Shown one piece after another: positions 1 through 11,189 of a stretch of DNA of 64,000 bases. Position 1 is the first letter of the stretch, and each line of letters opens with the position of its first letter. The notes under the pieces were generated by a model. That model was not told where the DNA came from and made no database searches. It saw nothing but the letters and a program-made list of their open reading frames with translations. This DNA is from Tetrastigma voinierianum (lineage: Eukaryota > Streptophyta > Magnoliopsida > Vitales > Vitaceae): positions 1-64,000 of the forward strand of contig JAEQBH010006396.1 in assembly GCA_016808115.1 (NCBI GenBank). The letters are read 5' to 3'. Position numbers and translations under genes: made by a program.

Positions 1-25
1 AGCCTTGGAAATTTGATTGGAGAGG
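1..25 (+). pseudogene. Gyp-F polyprotein fragment (end of protease region)
   Basis: The first 25 bases read PWKFDWRG in one frame. This fits the conserved 'RPW-QFDR' segment that lies between protease and reverse transcriptase in many plant Ty3/gypsy polyproteins. The same reading continues at 3,868 (NHDEFKA), directly after the LTR-A element that interrupts it. The fragment is therefore the left half of a split pol gene. It is short, so the identification depends on the continuation. Confidence 0.6.
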
Positions 26-972
26 TGATGCAGGAGCTTCTATAAACACACCAAACATTGGGAATTTAGCCCTAATTATTGAAGAATTGGATTGGGGAGG
101 TCAAGACACATTGAATACATGTAAAAACTCCTTTTTTTTGGACCTCATTTGGGCCTTGGAAGACAAAAAATGTGGTCAGACTTGGACAAACCTCTGATGT
201 GGAGCCACCATATTGATTTTAGAAAGATTTGCCGCAGGATCTTTTGGAGGATTTGTTTTATGATTATGTTGTATTTCTTTTAGAAAGATTTGCTCCAATA
301 TTTTATTCTATCCCTTTTAGAAAGATTTGCTCCGTATTTTTATTCTGTCCTTTTAGGAAAGATTTGCTTTATTTATTTTAGAAAGTTTTCTTTTAGGAGT
401 TGCTTTTTTTTGTATTTAAGTTTCTTTTTCTAATTAGTAGGAGTTTCTTTATTTGATTTAGAAAGTAGGGGCTATATATATGCCCCCATAGTAGTCTTTT
501 GAAAAGCGGTTCAAGTTTAATATTTCGAGTTTCTCTTTTAAGAGTTCTCCTTGTTCTCTTATCTTGGGTGGATTCCCTTGGGGACGAGGGTTAAGTGGCT
601 TCTCATACCTGGGTGGATTCCTTGGTGGCGAGAAGTCTTTGTCCGGCTTATCAATCAACCCATCCATAGTTGATTGTGGCACACTTCATAATCCATCTAT
701 CTTTGTGTGGATGATTTATTAGCACAGTAGTAACCACTCTTGTCTGAGCTACACTTTCCTCACCATCTCATCTTTTCTCTAAACTCCTGCAAATTTTCAA
801 CCTCAACCCAAAACTTTCCAAATCTTGTTCATATCACTAAAAACCTTCCTAAATACCTTTTTTCCGCTTATATCACGAAGTAAATACCGTCCCCTAACCG
901 AAAATCTCAAGGAGTCGTCCATAACCTATTTTGGCTGGCCTTCTTGATCATCACGTCAAATTTGACACGTCA
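26..972 (+). repeat. LTR-A, 5' LTR
   Basis: It starts TGATGCAGGAGC and follows the 3' LTR (2,898-3,867) closely up to about 936. After that the 3' part is deleted or rearranged. Short A/T-rich units with 'agaaagatttgct' repeat from about 220 to 400. A TATA-like ctatatata lies near 472-480. The right edge is set before a primer-site-like tggtatcgatc at 974-984 and is approximate. Confidence 0.8.
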
Positions 973-986
973 GTGGTATCGATCGT
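973..986 (+). other. Degraded primer-binding site (tRNA-iMet type)
   Basis: The sequence tggtatcgatc resembles the usual plant gypsy primer site TGGTATCAGAGC, complementary to the 3' end of initiator tRNA-Met, and sits directly after the presumed 5' LTR end. Several positions differ, so this is tentative. Confidence 0.4.
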
Positions 987-1315
987 GGATTAATGGTGAT
1001 CATAAACTAAGCGGGGTGTGCTGATGCTAGGATAAGATCTCTAGATGCGGTTTGGAGTCGTTCACTAGCGGAGGAAAAAGCTAGTTTTTATGAGGAGCTT
1101 TTGCGGCCTAGTCAACTTAGAGGTTTCTTGGGGCATAGAAAGCTAAAGGTATGTATATGCGAGACTATGATTATCATGGGGTATGATTGCTACTACGGAA
1201 TGAAGATTACTATAAGAGGCATAGTAACTATGATGAAAGCTTTAGATTCAATCAAAATTTAACATTCCCGAGTCGATGGAAGGATGGATCTGTGAATTTT
1301 AGATTGGCTTAATAT

Positions 1316-1627
1316 GTGGTGGAGCATGTCTTTGAGTATTATGATTCCCCTGAACGTGAAAAAGTGAAGTTGGTGGCTACAAAGATGTGCAAGAATGCTT
1401 CTATTTGGTGGAAAAACATGAAGAGACAATGTGAAAGAGATGGTAAAAAGAAGATTCAAACTTGGGGAAAGATGAAGAAAGAACTAAAAAGGAAGTACCT
1501 TCCCTTTAACTATTGCCAAGACATCTACCTCAAAATTCAGAACTTTAAGCAACGAGATTTGAGTGTGGAGGAGTATTCGGCTAAGTTTGTAAACTTGATT
1601 ATCAAAGGAGACTTGCAAGAGGCCTAG
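1316..1627 (+). pseudogene. Retrotransposon gag fragment (Ty3/gypsy, LTR-A element)
   Basis: A 103-codon open stretch belongs to the plant retrotransposon gag family. The diagnostic core is present in order: VKLVATKM, ASIWWKNM, the TWGKMKKELKRKYLP block, and the DLSVEEYSAKF segment near the end. In intact elements this capsid/nucleocapsid precursor packages element RNA in cytoplasmic particles. The stop at 1,627 is premature, because gag-like sequence carries on in broken frames downstream. The N-terminus is also incomplete: upstream DNA from 1,000 shows no long frame. This gag differs from the one at 18,589, so LTR-A and Gyp-F are separate families. Confidence 0.85.
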
Positions 1628-2270
1628 AAATATACATAGCCCACCCTTTACATTGCTGGTTTGAAGTCTGTATTACTTTAGAGTTATTTTTGCAACCATA
1701 TATAATAGTCTTCAAGATGTGATGAAACTTGCTTTGAAGGTTGGGACTAAAAAAAGTATGGAAACTCTACAACTAAGAGTGTGGCTAAGCGAAGGGTTTG
1801 TTGAGGTTCTAATTCTTGGAATCTAGTGAGTGCAAAACTACCCCACTTTCGAAGTAAGAAGGTGAAACCACCAGCCAAAATTGGCTTCTAGTCGAGAGCG
1901 TGTTTTAAATTACTTAAAGGGAGTTGGGGCATATTGATTACAGTGTCCTGGCAAGCGTTGCCTTAATTGAGGAAAGATGAAGCCAAAGGAAGAAGATGTT
2001 TTAGCAGTGATCGAATCTAACCATGTCGAAAGCGATGAGAATAAATCACTTCAATGTCAAAATCTAAGTTTGATGTTGGAAGAAGTAGTCGAATGCCATA
2101 TCGAGAAGATGAGGAGAAGAGTTCACTGCAGTCGGTACGATTTAGAAATCAAAGATGTTTTGGATCACGGCGACTTTGGTTATTGAAGCCGAAAGTGAAA
2201 GGAATTCTCACTAAAGCAAAATCGATTATAAATTTGTTGATGTAATGCTGAAGAAATACCACCGCGGTTT
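1628..2270 (+). pseudogene. Gag C-terminal and protease-region remnant
   Basis: Frames are broken by many stops. Fragments such as SLQDVMKLALKV just after the gag core, and a decayed zinc-knuckle-like stretch around 1,918-1,960, fit the gag C-terminus. The open stretch at 1,977-2,186 (acidic, 69 codons) sits where gypsy elements carry the gag-protease linker. I see no protease active-site D-S/G-G motif here. The assignment rests mainly on position. Confidence 0.5.
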
Positions 2271-2287
2271 TCCACTATGGGGGTATT

Positions 2288-2366
2288 TTATTTTATTTTT
2301 ATAACCTAGGGGTGATCGATTAAAACTACGCATCCCCATAATCCCCTAGGGGCCCCGGAGAACCGA
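2288..2366 (-). mobile_element. 5'-truncated SINE fragment
   Basis: On the minus strand this is the 3' third of the SINE at 6,629-6,850: the block ccccataatcccctagg and the tail side gggtgatcg/aacctagg recur in the same order next to a T-rich run (A-tail). The flanks ctatgggggtatt (left) and ctatgaggggtatt (right, 2,368-2,381) look like the target-site duplication. It lies inside the RT N-terminal fragment of the LTR-A element. Confidence 0.75.
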
Positions 2367-2570
2367 CCTATGAGGGGTATTCAACATCAAATAGACCTTA
2401 TACCAGGTTTGGTTTTTCCTAATAAGCTAGCCTCTGAAGAGCCCTAAGGAGCATGGAGAGTTTAAAACACAAATTGATGATTTTCTTGACAAGGGCTTGT
2501 TCAAAGAGGTGAAAGTTCCCATGGTTCCCACTATGTTGGTGCATGAAAAGATGGATCTTGGAATATGTTG
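2367..2570 (+). pseudogene. Reverse transcriptase N-terminal fragment
   Basis: Translation in pieces gives MRGIQHQIDLIPGLVFPN, then DFLDKGLFKEVKVP and TMLVHEKMDLG. This is the start of the Ty3/gypsy RT domain (RGIEHQID and 'KGYIRES..PVLLVPKKDG' in intact relatives). Frameshifts separate the pieces, and nothing of the catalytic YxDD region follows. The sequence jumps to the integrase C-terminus instead, so a large internal deletion has removed the RT core, RNase H and most of integrase. Confidence 0.75.
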
Positions 2571-2589
2571 TGCCAAAACAACAACATTT

Positions 2590-2897
2590 TTATTCATGAG
2601 GAAGCGAATTCAACAAAGAGCGAAAAGAGTGGAACAATATGAAAACAAGCATATGAAGGTTATCAACGGCTGGTATTTGATCGATGATGGATTCGGTTAC
2701 ACATGATAAAAAAGAGAGGTGTTCCAAGTTGTGCCACGAATAGATGGTTCTTCGAGATTATTAAGAAGATCATGAATGCTTACAAGGTTAAATTGCCCTG
2801 GTACAGTAAATATCTTGCCTACATTTAAGGTTAAGGATTTGAGGCCTTATCATGGTAGAAAGGCACCCGAGGACAAGTCTTTTTTCCATATAAGGTT
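2590..2897 (+). pseudogene. Integrase C-terminal fragment (gypsy pol end)
   Basis: The open stretch beginning near 2,776 reads VNILPTFKVKDLRPYHG, the conserved end of plant gypsy polyproteins ('NVSPTFNVADLRPY'). Upstream, FQVVPRIDGSS and the ENKHMKVIN segment match the region just before it. The frame runs straight into the LTR at 2,898. In intact elements this part of integrase binds DNA and cDNA ends. Confidence 0.75.
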
Positions 2898-3867
2898 TGA
2901 TGCAGGAGCTTCTATAAACACACACCAAACATTGGAATTCAGCCTAATTATTGAAGAATTTGATTGGGGAGGTTAAGGCATGTGAATACATGTAAGAAAA
3001 CTCCTTTTTTGGACCTCATTTGGGCCTTGGAAGACAAAAACATTAGTCGGACTTGGACAAACCCCTTATGTGGGGCGACATATTGATTTATAAAGATTTG
3101 CGACAGGATCTTCTGGAGGATTTGTTTTATGATTATGTTGTATTTCTTTTAGAAAGATTTGCTCCAATATTTTATTCTATCACTTTTAGAAAGATTTGCT
3201 CCAATATTTTATTCTATCCCTTTTAGGAAGATTTGCTTTATTTATTTTAGAAGTTTCTTTTAGGGTTACTTTTTGTAATTTAGAAAGTTCTTTTTCTAAT
3301 TAAAGTAAGAGTTTCTTTATTTGATTTAGAAAGTAAGGGGCTATATATACCCCATGTGTAGTCTTTTAAGCAGTTCAAGTTTAATAATATTTAGTTTCTC
3401 TTTTTCTAGAGTTCTCTCTTGGGTGGATTCCCTTGAGGACAGTTCGATGGCTTCTCATACCTAGGTGGATTCCTTGGTATTTGAAGTCTTCCGACTTATC
3501 AATCAACCCATCCATAGTTGATTGTAGGCGCCTTCGCTCAGGTAAATCTATCTTGTGTGGATCGTTTCATTAACCCGGTAAGTAACCACTCTTGTGCAAA
3601 CTCTACTTTCCCTCACCATCTCATCTTTTCTCTAAACTTTCCATAACCAAATTTTCAACCTCATCCCAAAACTTTCCAAATCTTGTTCCATATCACTAAA
3701 ACCTTCCTAAATACCTTTTTTCATATATCACGAAGTAAACCGTCACTAACTTAGAAAATCTCAAAAAAGTCGTCCATAACCTATTTTGTCCTTGAAAACT
3801 ACCCAAAACCCATATTTTGACTTGGCACAAACTCACGGATCATCCATCACGATTTAACCTTGCATCA
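2898..3867 (+). repeat. LTR-A, 3' LTR (complete)
   Basis: 970 bp from TGATGCAGGAGC to CCTTGCATCA. It is the best complete LTR-A in the window and the reference for the solo copies at 6,051-12,940 and 19,452-25,005. A TATA-like ctatatatacc at about 3,341-3,351 is a likely RNA start region. Repeated 'agaaagatttgctccaat' units lie at 3,150-3,240. Confidence 0.9.
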
Positions 3868-4070
3868 AGAGAGGCAACCATGACGAGTTTAAAGCGGATT
3901 TCGGTTCATGAAGGATGAAAACATAACTCTTGTACCATTGACGCAAATAAGTGTATGAAGAAGAAGAAGATCAGAAGTGAGGTTAAAAAGCAAAGTGTGA
4001 TTCAAAAAGAATGAGAGATAAGACAAAAAAAGATCAGGAAGTGACTAATGAAAAAGGAGGGGAAATTGAG
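3868..4070 (+). pseudogene. Gyp-F pol fragment: protease to RT linker
   Basis: This continues the frame broken at 25. HDEFKA leads to the readable NITLVPLTQ block (about 3,922-3,953), a signature of the segment between protease and RT in this gypsy group, then the lysine/glutamate-rich linker. The frame has stops. L1-1 interrupts it at about 4,070. Confidence 0.75.
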
Positions 4071-5322
4071 ACGCGGGAGTCTTTGGTGTGCTAAAATCCT
4101 TCGATTTGCTCTTAACCCAGGTTAGCGTAAACTACTTCGGTAGAGGCAGGGATCCCACTTCATAAAACACAGGGTATATAACGGTACGGGGACATTTTAT
4201 GGCATGATTCCTTGAACCCGGTTGGTCCTCTCCTCCCTTACTATGGAGATCGAATCATATATGATTCTGCTATTCATAATAACGCTCGTGTAGCTAAGGT
4301 TATTGGTGATGGTAGGTGGAATTGGCCTATCGCGAATTCAGCTGACCTTATTGCTATCAAGAATAGTTGTGTCGATTATCGTCTTGATGCCTCTAGAGAG
4401 GATATTATTTCGTGGACACTAGCTCCTTCAGGGGGAATTCAACTGTCATTCGACATGCTGGAACCATTTAGGCAGAAATAATGGGTGAAGATCGTGGCAT
4501 TACACGATATGGTTTCCCCGAGCTATCGGGGAGACATGCATTTATTGTTGGATGGCCATATAGGATGGGTGGTTACACAAGACAAGCTTCACCAGTGAGG
4601 GTCTTACCAACTCTATATCTTGTGTATTTTGTCGGGCTAATGTTGAAAACGAGAATCCACATTCTTGATTTGCTAATTCAACACTGGTATTTGGTTGAGG
4701 ATTTTGGGTTATGTGTGGGACTCGAGTGGGGAATTGGGAGAATGAATTCTTGTGGAGTAATTGCTACCAAAGGAAAGTCTTTTTCTCTATTACTAAGAGT
4801 TAGCATTAGGGTGCTACTATTTTATCACTTGTGGAGACAATGGAATAGTAAGAGTTCATGAGAACATTTTCTCTTAGTTGATGCTATTTTTCACCTCATA
4901 ATAGTAATGATGTTAGACTAAGAATATCACGATCTTCGAGAAGGTTGTTGATGTCAGGTGAGCATGCTCGATGTGTGAGAGATGGTCCTTCCCTCTTAAT
5001 ATTCTTGGCCATGGTGGATCGTCTTGGTGATTGATGGTACTTATAGCTGGTTGGGGGCTGGTCTCTGATAGGCCCTTGGTTGCCTTTGCCCGGGTTGTGG
5101 GCGGGGTTTTGGGGTGTTTTTTCTCTGCCCGGGTTGTGGGTGTGAGTTTTGGTTGATTTGTCCTTGGTTGTTGTTGGTTGTTTCGGGCTGATGCCCCTTT
5201 CCTATATTAATTTTAGGGAGGTTGGTCTGTTTTCTTTTACCCTTTTGGGCCTTGGGCAGTGTATTCTTGTTGTGGCCGCTGGAAATAAATTCTTAATTAT
5301 CAAAAAAAAAAAAAAAAAAAAA
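4071..5322 (+). mobile_element. L1-1: 5'-truncated L1-type LINE
   Basis: The insert holds the end of a LINE ORF2, a 3' UTR and a poly(A) tract of about 20 at 5,302-5,322. The 5' end is truncated inside RT; the first recognisable codons (RRES-like, then LNPVGPLLPYYGD at 4,212) match the RT tail of L1-3 at 7,728-8,237. Target duplications are not clear: the flanks are both A/G-rich (aaaaaggaggggaaattgag and aaagaaaggaaagcgaatgg) and might be a decayed pair. The 3' UTR has repeated 'tgcccgggttgtggg' phrases (about 5,085-5,130). Confidence 0.85.
4200..4861 (+). pseudogene. LINE ORF2 C-terminus (RT tail and zf-RVT domain)
   Basis: Two overlapping open stretches (4,212-4,481 and 4,481-4,861) form the end of a plant L1 ORF2. 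The first has GDRIIYDSAIHNNA, GDGRWNWPIA and the DIISWTLAPSG segment. The second has GRHAFIVGW, ending in CVFCRANVE-like residues seen in the neighbouring frame. That is the layout of the zinc-binding domain after plant non-LTR RTs. A stop near 4,480 and a frameshift break it. Confidence 0.85.
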
Positions 5323-5451
5323 AGAAAGGAAAGCGAATGGAAGAGAACACATACAAAGATAGTGAGCTCGAGAGTGTCTTTTATTCTAACAAGCCTATGT
5401 TTGTACTTTTGTACAAAGAGACGTTTTTAAACATTAACAATCTTGATTCTT
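5323..5451 (+). pseudogene. Gyp-F pol fragment: linker before RT
   Basis: Reads KESEWKRTHTK in one frame, then in another a phrase like 'KPMFVLLYKE' and finally NNLDS at the L1-2 target site. This is the charged linker just ahead of RT. The frame continues after L1-2 at 14,374 as PSVVSSLLQEFK. Shared orientation and exact continuation tie the two pieces to one gene. Confidence 0.75.
5436..5451. repeat. Target-site duplication of L1-2 (left copy)
   Basis: AACAATCTTGATTCTT, 16 bp, repeated without mismatch at 14,358-14,373. It directly borders the T-run that is the minus-strand poly(A) tail of L1-2. Confidence 0.93.
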
Positions 5452-6628
5452 TTTTTTTTGGATAAGTAAATTTATTTAAGGAACTAATAGTAACCAAGCA
5501 ATGACAATACGAGGGCTGAGGCCCCCGAAGCAAAAATGAACATCGCTCCCTTAAAAACTAGGAAGGGGGAATCGGCCAGGAAACAGAAGCACACCATATA
5601 CCAACCGGCGGGACTTGCCACCAAAAGCCGAGGGAAAGCCAGGAGAGAAAGCGAAGCTTATCCCAGGAAGGAAGGAAAGGCATCCAGCAACCAAACCGCA
5701 ATACCATCAACAACAAACAAGACCCACACTGGGACGGCAGACGACGACCAATGAAAGCCAAGCCCACCACAGGCGAAGGAGAGAATAAACCAACCAGCCC
5801 ACGACGGGGAGCAGGCAATCTAAGAGAGCAACAAAACCCACTACGGAATGAGCACCCATTGACCAGGGAACACCCCGAAACCACCCTGACCCACGAGGCC
5901 TGGCGGCTAAATTGGCACCCCACCGACGAGAGTTGAGCTCGGGAGCCCATCAACTCAGAAAGAGTAACAAACCCAGAACCCGCCCATTAGAATGGAAACC
6001 ACTTCCCGAAACCAACGACAAACTCTCATGCATGGGGTGAAGCCATCTTCGATGCGAGGTTGGGACCCAAGTGATGGATGATCAGTTTAGGTAAAGTCAA
6101 AATATGGGTTTGGGGTGGTTTTCTAGGGTCAAAATAGGTTATGGACAGAATTTTGGAGGATTTTCTAAGTTAAGAAAGGTAAATTTATGGTATATAAGAG
6201 GAAAAAGAAAGAAATTTAGGGAAGGTTTTTAGTAGTATGGAACAAGATTTGGAAAGTTTGGGTTGAGGTTGAAATTCCCAGTTATGGAAAGTTTAGAAGA
6301 GAGAAGATGAGATGGGTGAGGATAGTAGAGTTTGCACAAGAGTGGTTGCCTTCGAGTTAATGAAAGCTTGATCACACAAGATAGATGATAAGTGAAGGCG
6401 CCACGATCAACTATGGACGGGTTGATTGATAAATGGGACAAAGACCGCCTTGAGGAATCCACCTAGGTATGAGAAGCCCGCGAAGGCTTCGTCCCAAGGG
6501 AATCCACCCAAGAGATAAGAGAACAAGAGAACTCTTAAAAGAGAAATCTGAAAATGTTATTAAGCAGGCGGTTGTCGAAACTACGTTAAGGTATATATAA
6601 TGCAAGTACTTTAAATCAAAAGCAACTT

Positions 6629-6850
6629 TTTTTTTTTTTTTTTTTTGATAGCCTAGGGGTGATCGGTCCGCTTACGCCTCCCCATAATCCCCTGGGACCC
6701 AGGAGGGAACACCGGCGGATCAAGCCTCCCCAGTGGCGAATTCCCAGTCTCTGTCCCCCACAGGGTCGAACTGGACCTCGCCTTTTGTGAGAGCGGCGCC
6801 CTAGGCCAGCCAGAGGAGCTCCACAGTGAGGCCCAGAGCTCTGGGAGACC
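6629..6850 (-). mobile_element. tRNA-derived SINE, apparently full length
   Basis: About 222 bp on the minus strand, starting GGTCTCCCAGAG at 6,850 and ending in a poly(A) tract (T-run 6,629-6,646). An internal RNA polymerase III promoter is visible: a box A-like TGGCTGGCCTAGGG (complement of about 6,799-6,812) and a box B-like AGTTCGACCCT (complement of 6,763-6,773). The flanks aaaagcaactt (6,618-6,628 and 6,852-6,862) are an exact 11-bp target duplication. It would depend on a LINE RT for mobility. A truncated relative sits at 2,288-2,366. Confidence 0.9.
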
Positions 6851-7399
6851 AAAAAGCAACTTCTACTTTAACTAGGAAAAGAAACTTTCTAAATTACAAA
6901 AAACAACTTCTACTTTATTTTTTTTGGATAATTAAGAATTTATTACCAAAAATCCAAAGAATACGAGCTGGCCAATGAAAGAAGAACGGATGACCTCCCC
7001 CAAAATCATAGGAAAGGGCAGCGACCAGAAGCGACCAACAATAGCAGGGACTAAAGAAAAAAGCCAAACTCACACCCACATCCGAATGGAGAGCGAACCA
7101 TGACTGGCCAGGCGGAGTGAGACGTGAGGCTCAACGAGACCTGGCCCCACGAAAAAGGAACCATCAATCACCCATACGATCCACCAATGCCAAGAATATT
7201 AATGAGGGAAGGACCATCTCTCACACATTGCTCTGTTCCTTGGATTATCCGCAACCTTTTGAAAACTTAGTTATAGAGCAAAAAGACTTCCCTTTAGTAG
7301 CAATTCACCATAAGCACCATTTTCCCACTCCGCGTTACTCCGACATTCCCACATAACCTTAAAATCCTCAAACTGCATCGAGTGAATTTGTTCGAAAAA

Positions 7400-9610
7400 C
7401 AAGTGATTCCCGCTCTCAACATTAGATCGGCAAAACACATGATATGGAGTCAGTCAAACTCCCATTCAGCAGCTTGTCTTAAGGGAGCCAACCTGTCTCG
7501 TATGACATCCAAACAATAAATGCATTGCCCCCGATAGCTTGGGAAACCATATCATCGTATAATGCCAACACCACCTATGATTTTGGCCCAAAATGGTTCC
7601 AAGTCGAAGTTAACTGAAGACCCTGCATGACAAGAGTCCACTTAAATAATATCCTCTCAGAGACATCAAGATGATAATTGACACACCTATTCTTGATATC
7701 AATAAGGTCGCTAGAATTCGCAATAGGCTAGTTCCACCTACCATCATCAATAACCTCCGCTACTTGAGCATTATTATGAATAGCTGAATCATATACGATT
7801 CGATCTCCATAGCACGGGATGAGAGGACCAACCGGATTCCAGAAATCATGCCATAAAAAAGTCCCCATGCCGTTACAAACCCTGTGTTTTATGAAGGGCC
7901 TGATTTTGTCTTTCAGCTGCAGAATTTTGCGCCAACTCCACGAGCAGATCGAAGGAGTTTTAGCACACCAAAAACTCTCACGTCTCAAATACATCCTCCG
8001 CACCAATGCCACCCATAACGAGTCCTTCCTATAAAATAAATTCCAGATGTGTTTCATAACACTAGTATCATTTGAGTCTTTAATTCGACGCAGCCCCAAT
8101 CCTCCCTCCTCCTTCGGAAGACACACTGTCTCCCATTTGATCTTGGCTCGATGAGTATTCCCAAGTTTTCCAGCCCACAAAAAACTGTTGAATGTTTGCT
8201 CAATCTTATAAATAGTGTATTTCGGGATAATGAACAAACTGCATCAATACTGTTGGATACTGTATAAAACTGAACCAATTAGCTGCAACCTACCCGCATA
8301 AGATAGCGCCCGCTGTCCAAGATCGACTCGCCATAATTTTATCCGTAAGAGGCCGATGCATGCTGGGACAATTCCCTTTGTTGAGATCAATGGAACACCA
8401 AGGTATTTCATAGGAAAGCTCCCCAAACTGAATCCAGTGATGCTCAATAAATCAGACTTGACTTCACCATTTACCCCGACAATGAATATTGCGCTCTTCT
8501 GTTTGTTCACCTGCAGCCCGGAAAATTCCTCAAACCTGTTTAACTCATCCATTATAACTTGACACTAGACTCTCATTCCCACTCAAAGAAATAGAAAATA
8601 TCATCCACAAAGCTTAGATGAATTCAAGTTGGATTTTACATTTAGGGTGAAATCGATAATTCCATTTATGGGCGCCACCGATAGGATCTAGAAAAGGCCC
8701 CATAGCAATGATGAATAATAAAGGCGATACGTCCCCTTTGCCTTAAACCACACTTACAGTTAAAAACCCGCCAAATTTTCACCATTTACGTAAACAGAAA
8801 AATAGGTATGATGCATGCTCCACATTCCAAAAGATACGTAGGGTTCCCATACTCGTATAAAAATACCTGTGATACGCCTCCAATCGATTGTGTCATAGTT
8901 CTTAATATCAACTTTAAGAGCACACTGGGAGGACCTTGTCACGATGATAGCTGGGATCATAAGCTCCCGGGCAATAAGAATATCTGGCTATACTCCGACC
9001 TTGCACGAAAGATGATCGCGGTGTATTTATAACTGTGAATGCACTGTTTAATCCTCACAGCAATAATCTTCGATATGCACTTATATACGGTGTTACAACA
9101 GGAGATTGGCCTATAATCGTTCATTGACTCAGGGTTAGGGACCTTGGGCACAAAAGCAATAATAGTGCAATTAATCTCCCGAAGTAGGCTGCCATATTTG
9201 AAGAATGAGATCACCGTGATCAATTACATCACCCTTAATTATACTACACGCGCCTTGAAAAAGGAGCTGAGAAACCATCAGGACCCGGGGCTTTGTAATC
9301 ATCTATCGAGAATATGGCCTTCTTGACCTCCTCATGAGATATCTCCACCTCACTATGTCCGCGTATGTCATGAGACCATACGAACTCCATCTACGTTTAT
9401 TCATATATACTCATGATAAAGTGGACCATCAAGACATAATATATCTTTGAAATAGCCAACTGCTTCCTCTTTGATAGCCAACTGGACTTCACCCCGCAAC
9501 CACTTCTCGTGGTTATGACTTTTATCGCATTCCGTGCATTCCGAGCCTCTCTCCTTGACCGCTTTCAGGAAGTAACCTGTATTCTCGATCTCCAAGCTCG
9601 GAGCCATCAA
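7400..9610 (-). pseudogene. LINE ORF2 part 2: reverse transcriptase and zinc-binding tail
   Basis: In reading order on the minus strand the motifs include INCTIIAFVPKVPNPES and NDYRPISCCN (about 9,090-9,190), a degraded motif A KVDIKNYDTIDW (about 8,890-8,930), the catalytic FVDD box (about 8,598-8,612; the usual FADD with Ala to Val), then FSGLQVNKQKSAIF, MKYLGVPL and GRLQLIGSV (8,244-8,552). The tail follows: KIKWETVCLPKEEGGLGL and GMGTFLWHDFWNPVGPL (7,728-8,237). Frameshifts occur every few hundred bases. In a live element this enzyme copies LINE RNA at nicked chromosomal DNA (target-primed reverse transcription). Confidence 0.9.
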
Positions 9611-9878
9611 CTCTAGATTTTTGTTTTAAGAACCCCTCCTCGACATAGGCAAGATCATGGTACGCCTTTAAACACTTCCTCTCATTATCCATTAGCAAGG
9701 GATCAGTAGGATTGTTCAGCAAATCTGATTGGGCCTGGTTTAATGTCTCCCTGGCATCCACAACACGTTCACGCAGCTTACCAAAAGAGTGAAAATTGAA
9801 CGTCTTAAGGGAAGCCTTCACTCTTTTTAGTTTTTGAGTCAGTCTGTACATGGAGTCCCATGCACATCCCTTCCCCAC
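9522..9878 (-). pseudogene. LINE ORF2 linker between endonuclease and RT
   Basis: A 118-codon open stretch with LTQKLKRVKASLKTFN, then NNPTDPLL and a helical, charged segment ending KQKSRVDG. This is the conserved inter-domain region of plant L1 ORF2 ('KLKLLKKELKKWN..F' and 'E..L.QKSR..WL'). It follows the endonuclease and precedes RT in the same orientation. Confidence 0.8.
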
Positions 9879-9916
9879 GCTTCCTTCACTATCTCAAGGA
9901 ATGCAGGGTGGTCCAC

Positions 9917-10729
9917 CTAGAAGTTGAAGAATTTGAAGGGGAAAATTTTCCTGCGCTCGAGAATCGGCCTAACATTAAGGCTGGTAATCAGAGGGCAATG
10001 ATCAGATAACCCAGATGCCGACTTCCGCGCACGATCGGGAAACATATCCAAACAATATTCATTTTGGAGACACCGATCCAACTTCCTAGCTATGAAATTT
10101 ACCCCCTCACGCCGGTTCATCCACGTAAATATAGGTCCCAAGAAAGGAACATCCGCCAATTCAAGGTTGAACAGGCACTCATGGAACTCATTCATGGCAG
10201 TGTCCTGAACCATATTACCCCCAATTTTCTCATTGATGAACCTGGTGGTGTATAAATCACCTATTACCATCCATGGATTTTGGCCAACAACGGGACCACA
10301 CCAATGAAGGTGACGCCACAACACCCTTCTATCAATGTAGTTATTCGAAGCATATACAACCGAACACCAAAAAGAATAGTTGTCCTTGAGGGATGTAATG
10401 TGACATAGTATTGCCTGATCCATAGAGTGAATAATATTAATGTTAACCTTTTAAGGGTTACCACATATCCAAATTCTACCAAGCAGAGCATGATCGTAGT
10501 TATGAAACATTCGCCATCCCGAAAAAATAGAAGAGAAGAATCTGTCCTTATTTGATGCTCGCACCCGAGTTTCCAAAATACACACAAAATCAAGAGCATG
10601 GAACTCAACAAACGAACGCACTTCATTTTGCTTAAGGGGGTCGTTCATACCCCTTATGTTCCATGAAGCGAATTTAACCATTGGGAAGGTTTGCATCGCC
10701 CCTTGCCATTGGATCCTGCTTATTTGCAA
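9917..10729 (-). pseudogene. LINE ORF2 part 1: AP-type endonuclease
   Basis: Two open stretches joined by a frameshift near 10,440. The first (10,451-10,729) has ASWNIRGMNDPLKQ, the N-terminal Asn motif, and CILETRV with the metal-binding Glu. The second (9,917-10,423) has the GDLY motif (usually GDFN, so the Asn is replaced), FTWMN and the histidine motif SDHCPL. In active LINEs this domain nicks T-rich chromosomal DNA to prime reverse transcription. Confidence 0.92.
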
Positions 10730-11189
10730 GGTTCCGTTTTTTTAATTTCTTGAGCTTCTTCCTAGAAATTGGCACAGTCGTGAAGTCCAACTCATCAAAT
10801 CTCTTTATATGCTTGAACGTGTCAAGAGTAGGAGAAGTATCAGAGAATCTCACTATTGTTAGGACTGCAACCTCGTAGGGAACTAGTAGATTTAGTTGTC
10901 TCTTCTTCCTCACTTTGGGCTAGGCATTCGAAAGTTTTCCCATGTAACTAATTGACAGCTTCATTAGTCATACTAATTTCCTCCTCGCCATTACGTAACC
11001 CATCCCCGGGCTTCTACACTACCATTACCAACACCGTCATCCGTAATAACAAAGGTATCACCTTCCGACTCTTTCTATCCCCGCATCATTCGTGATCCTT
11101 CTTATCATCGCCCAACATCTTAGCCCTAGCCACGTGCAGACACCGCTCCCATGATTGGGGCGGATACCATTCTACTGCCAGACTTTCTC

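Larger units (their letters stand above)
26..3867 (+). mobile_element. LTR-A element, internally deleted Ty3/gypsy retrotransposon
   Basis: Two direct LTRs (26 to about 972, and 2,898-3,867) flank roughly 1.9 kb holding a gag fragment, an RT N-terminal fragment and an integrase C-terminal fragment. The ends are TGATGCA and TGCATCA, an inverted terminal pair shared by the other LTR-A copies. The left flank ends AGAGG and the right flank starts AGAGAGG, a slightly decayed 5-bp target duplication. The element interrupts the Gyp-F reading frame, which resumes at 3,868. The catalytic RT, RNase H and most of integrase are missing, so the copy cannot be autonomous. LTR-LTR divergence with many small indels points to an old insertion. 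Confidence 0.88.

Noticed and set aside
5558..5953. Minus-strand 131-codon stretch that looks like a small protein
   Set aside because: It lies in the LINE 3' UTR. L1-5 has the same DNA with the frame broken.
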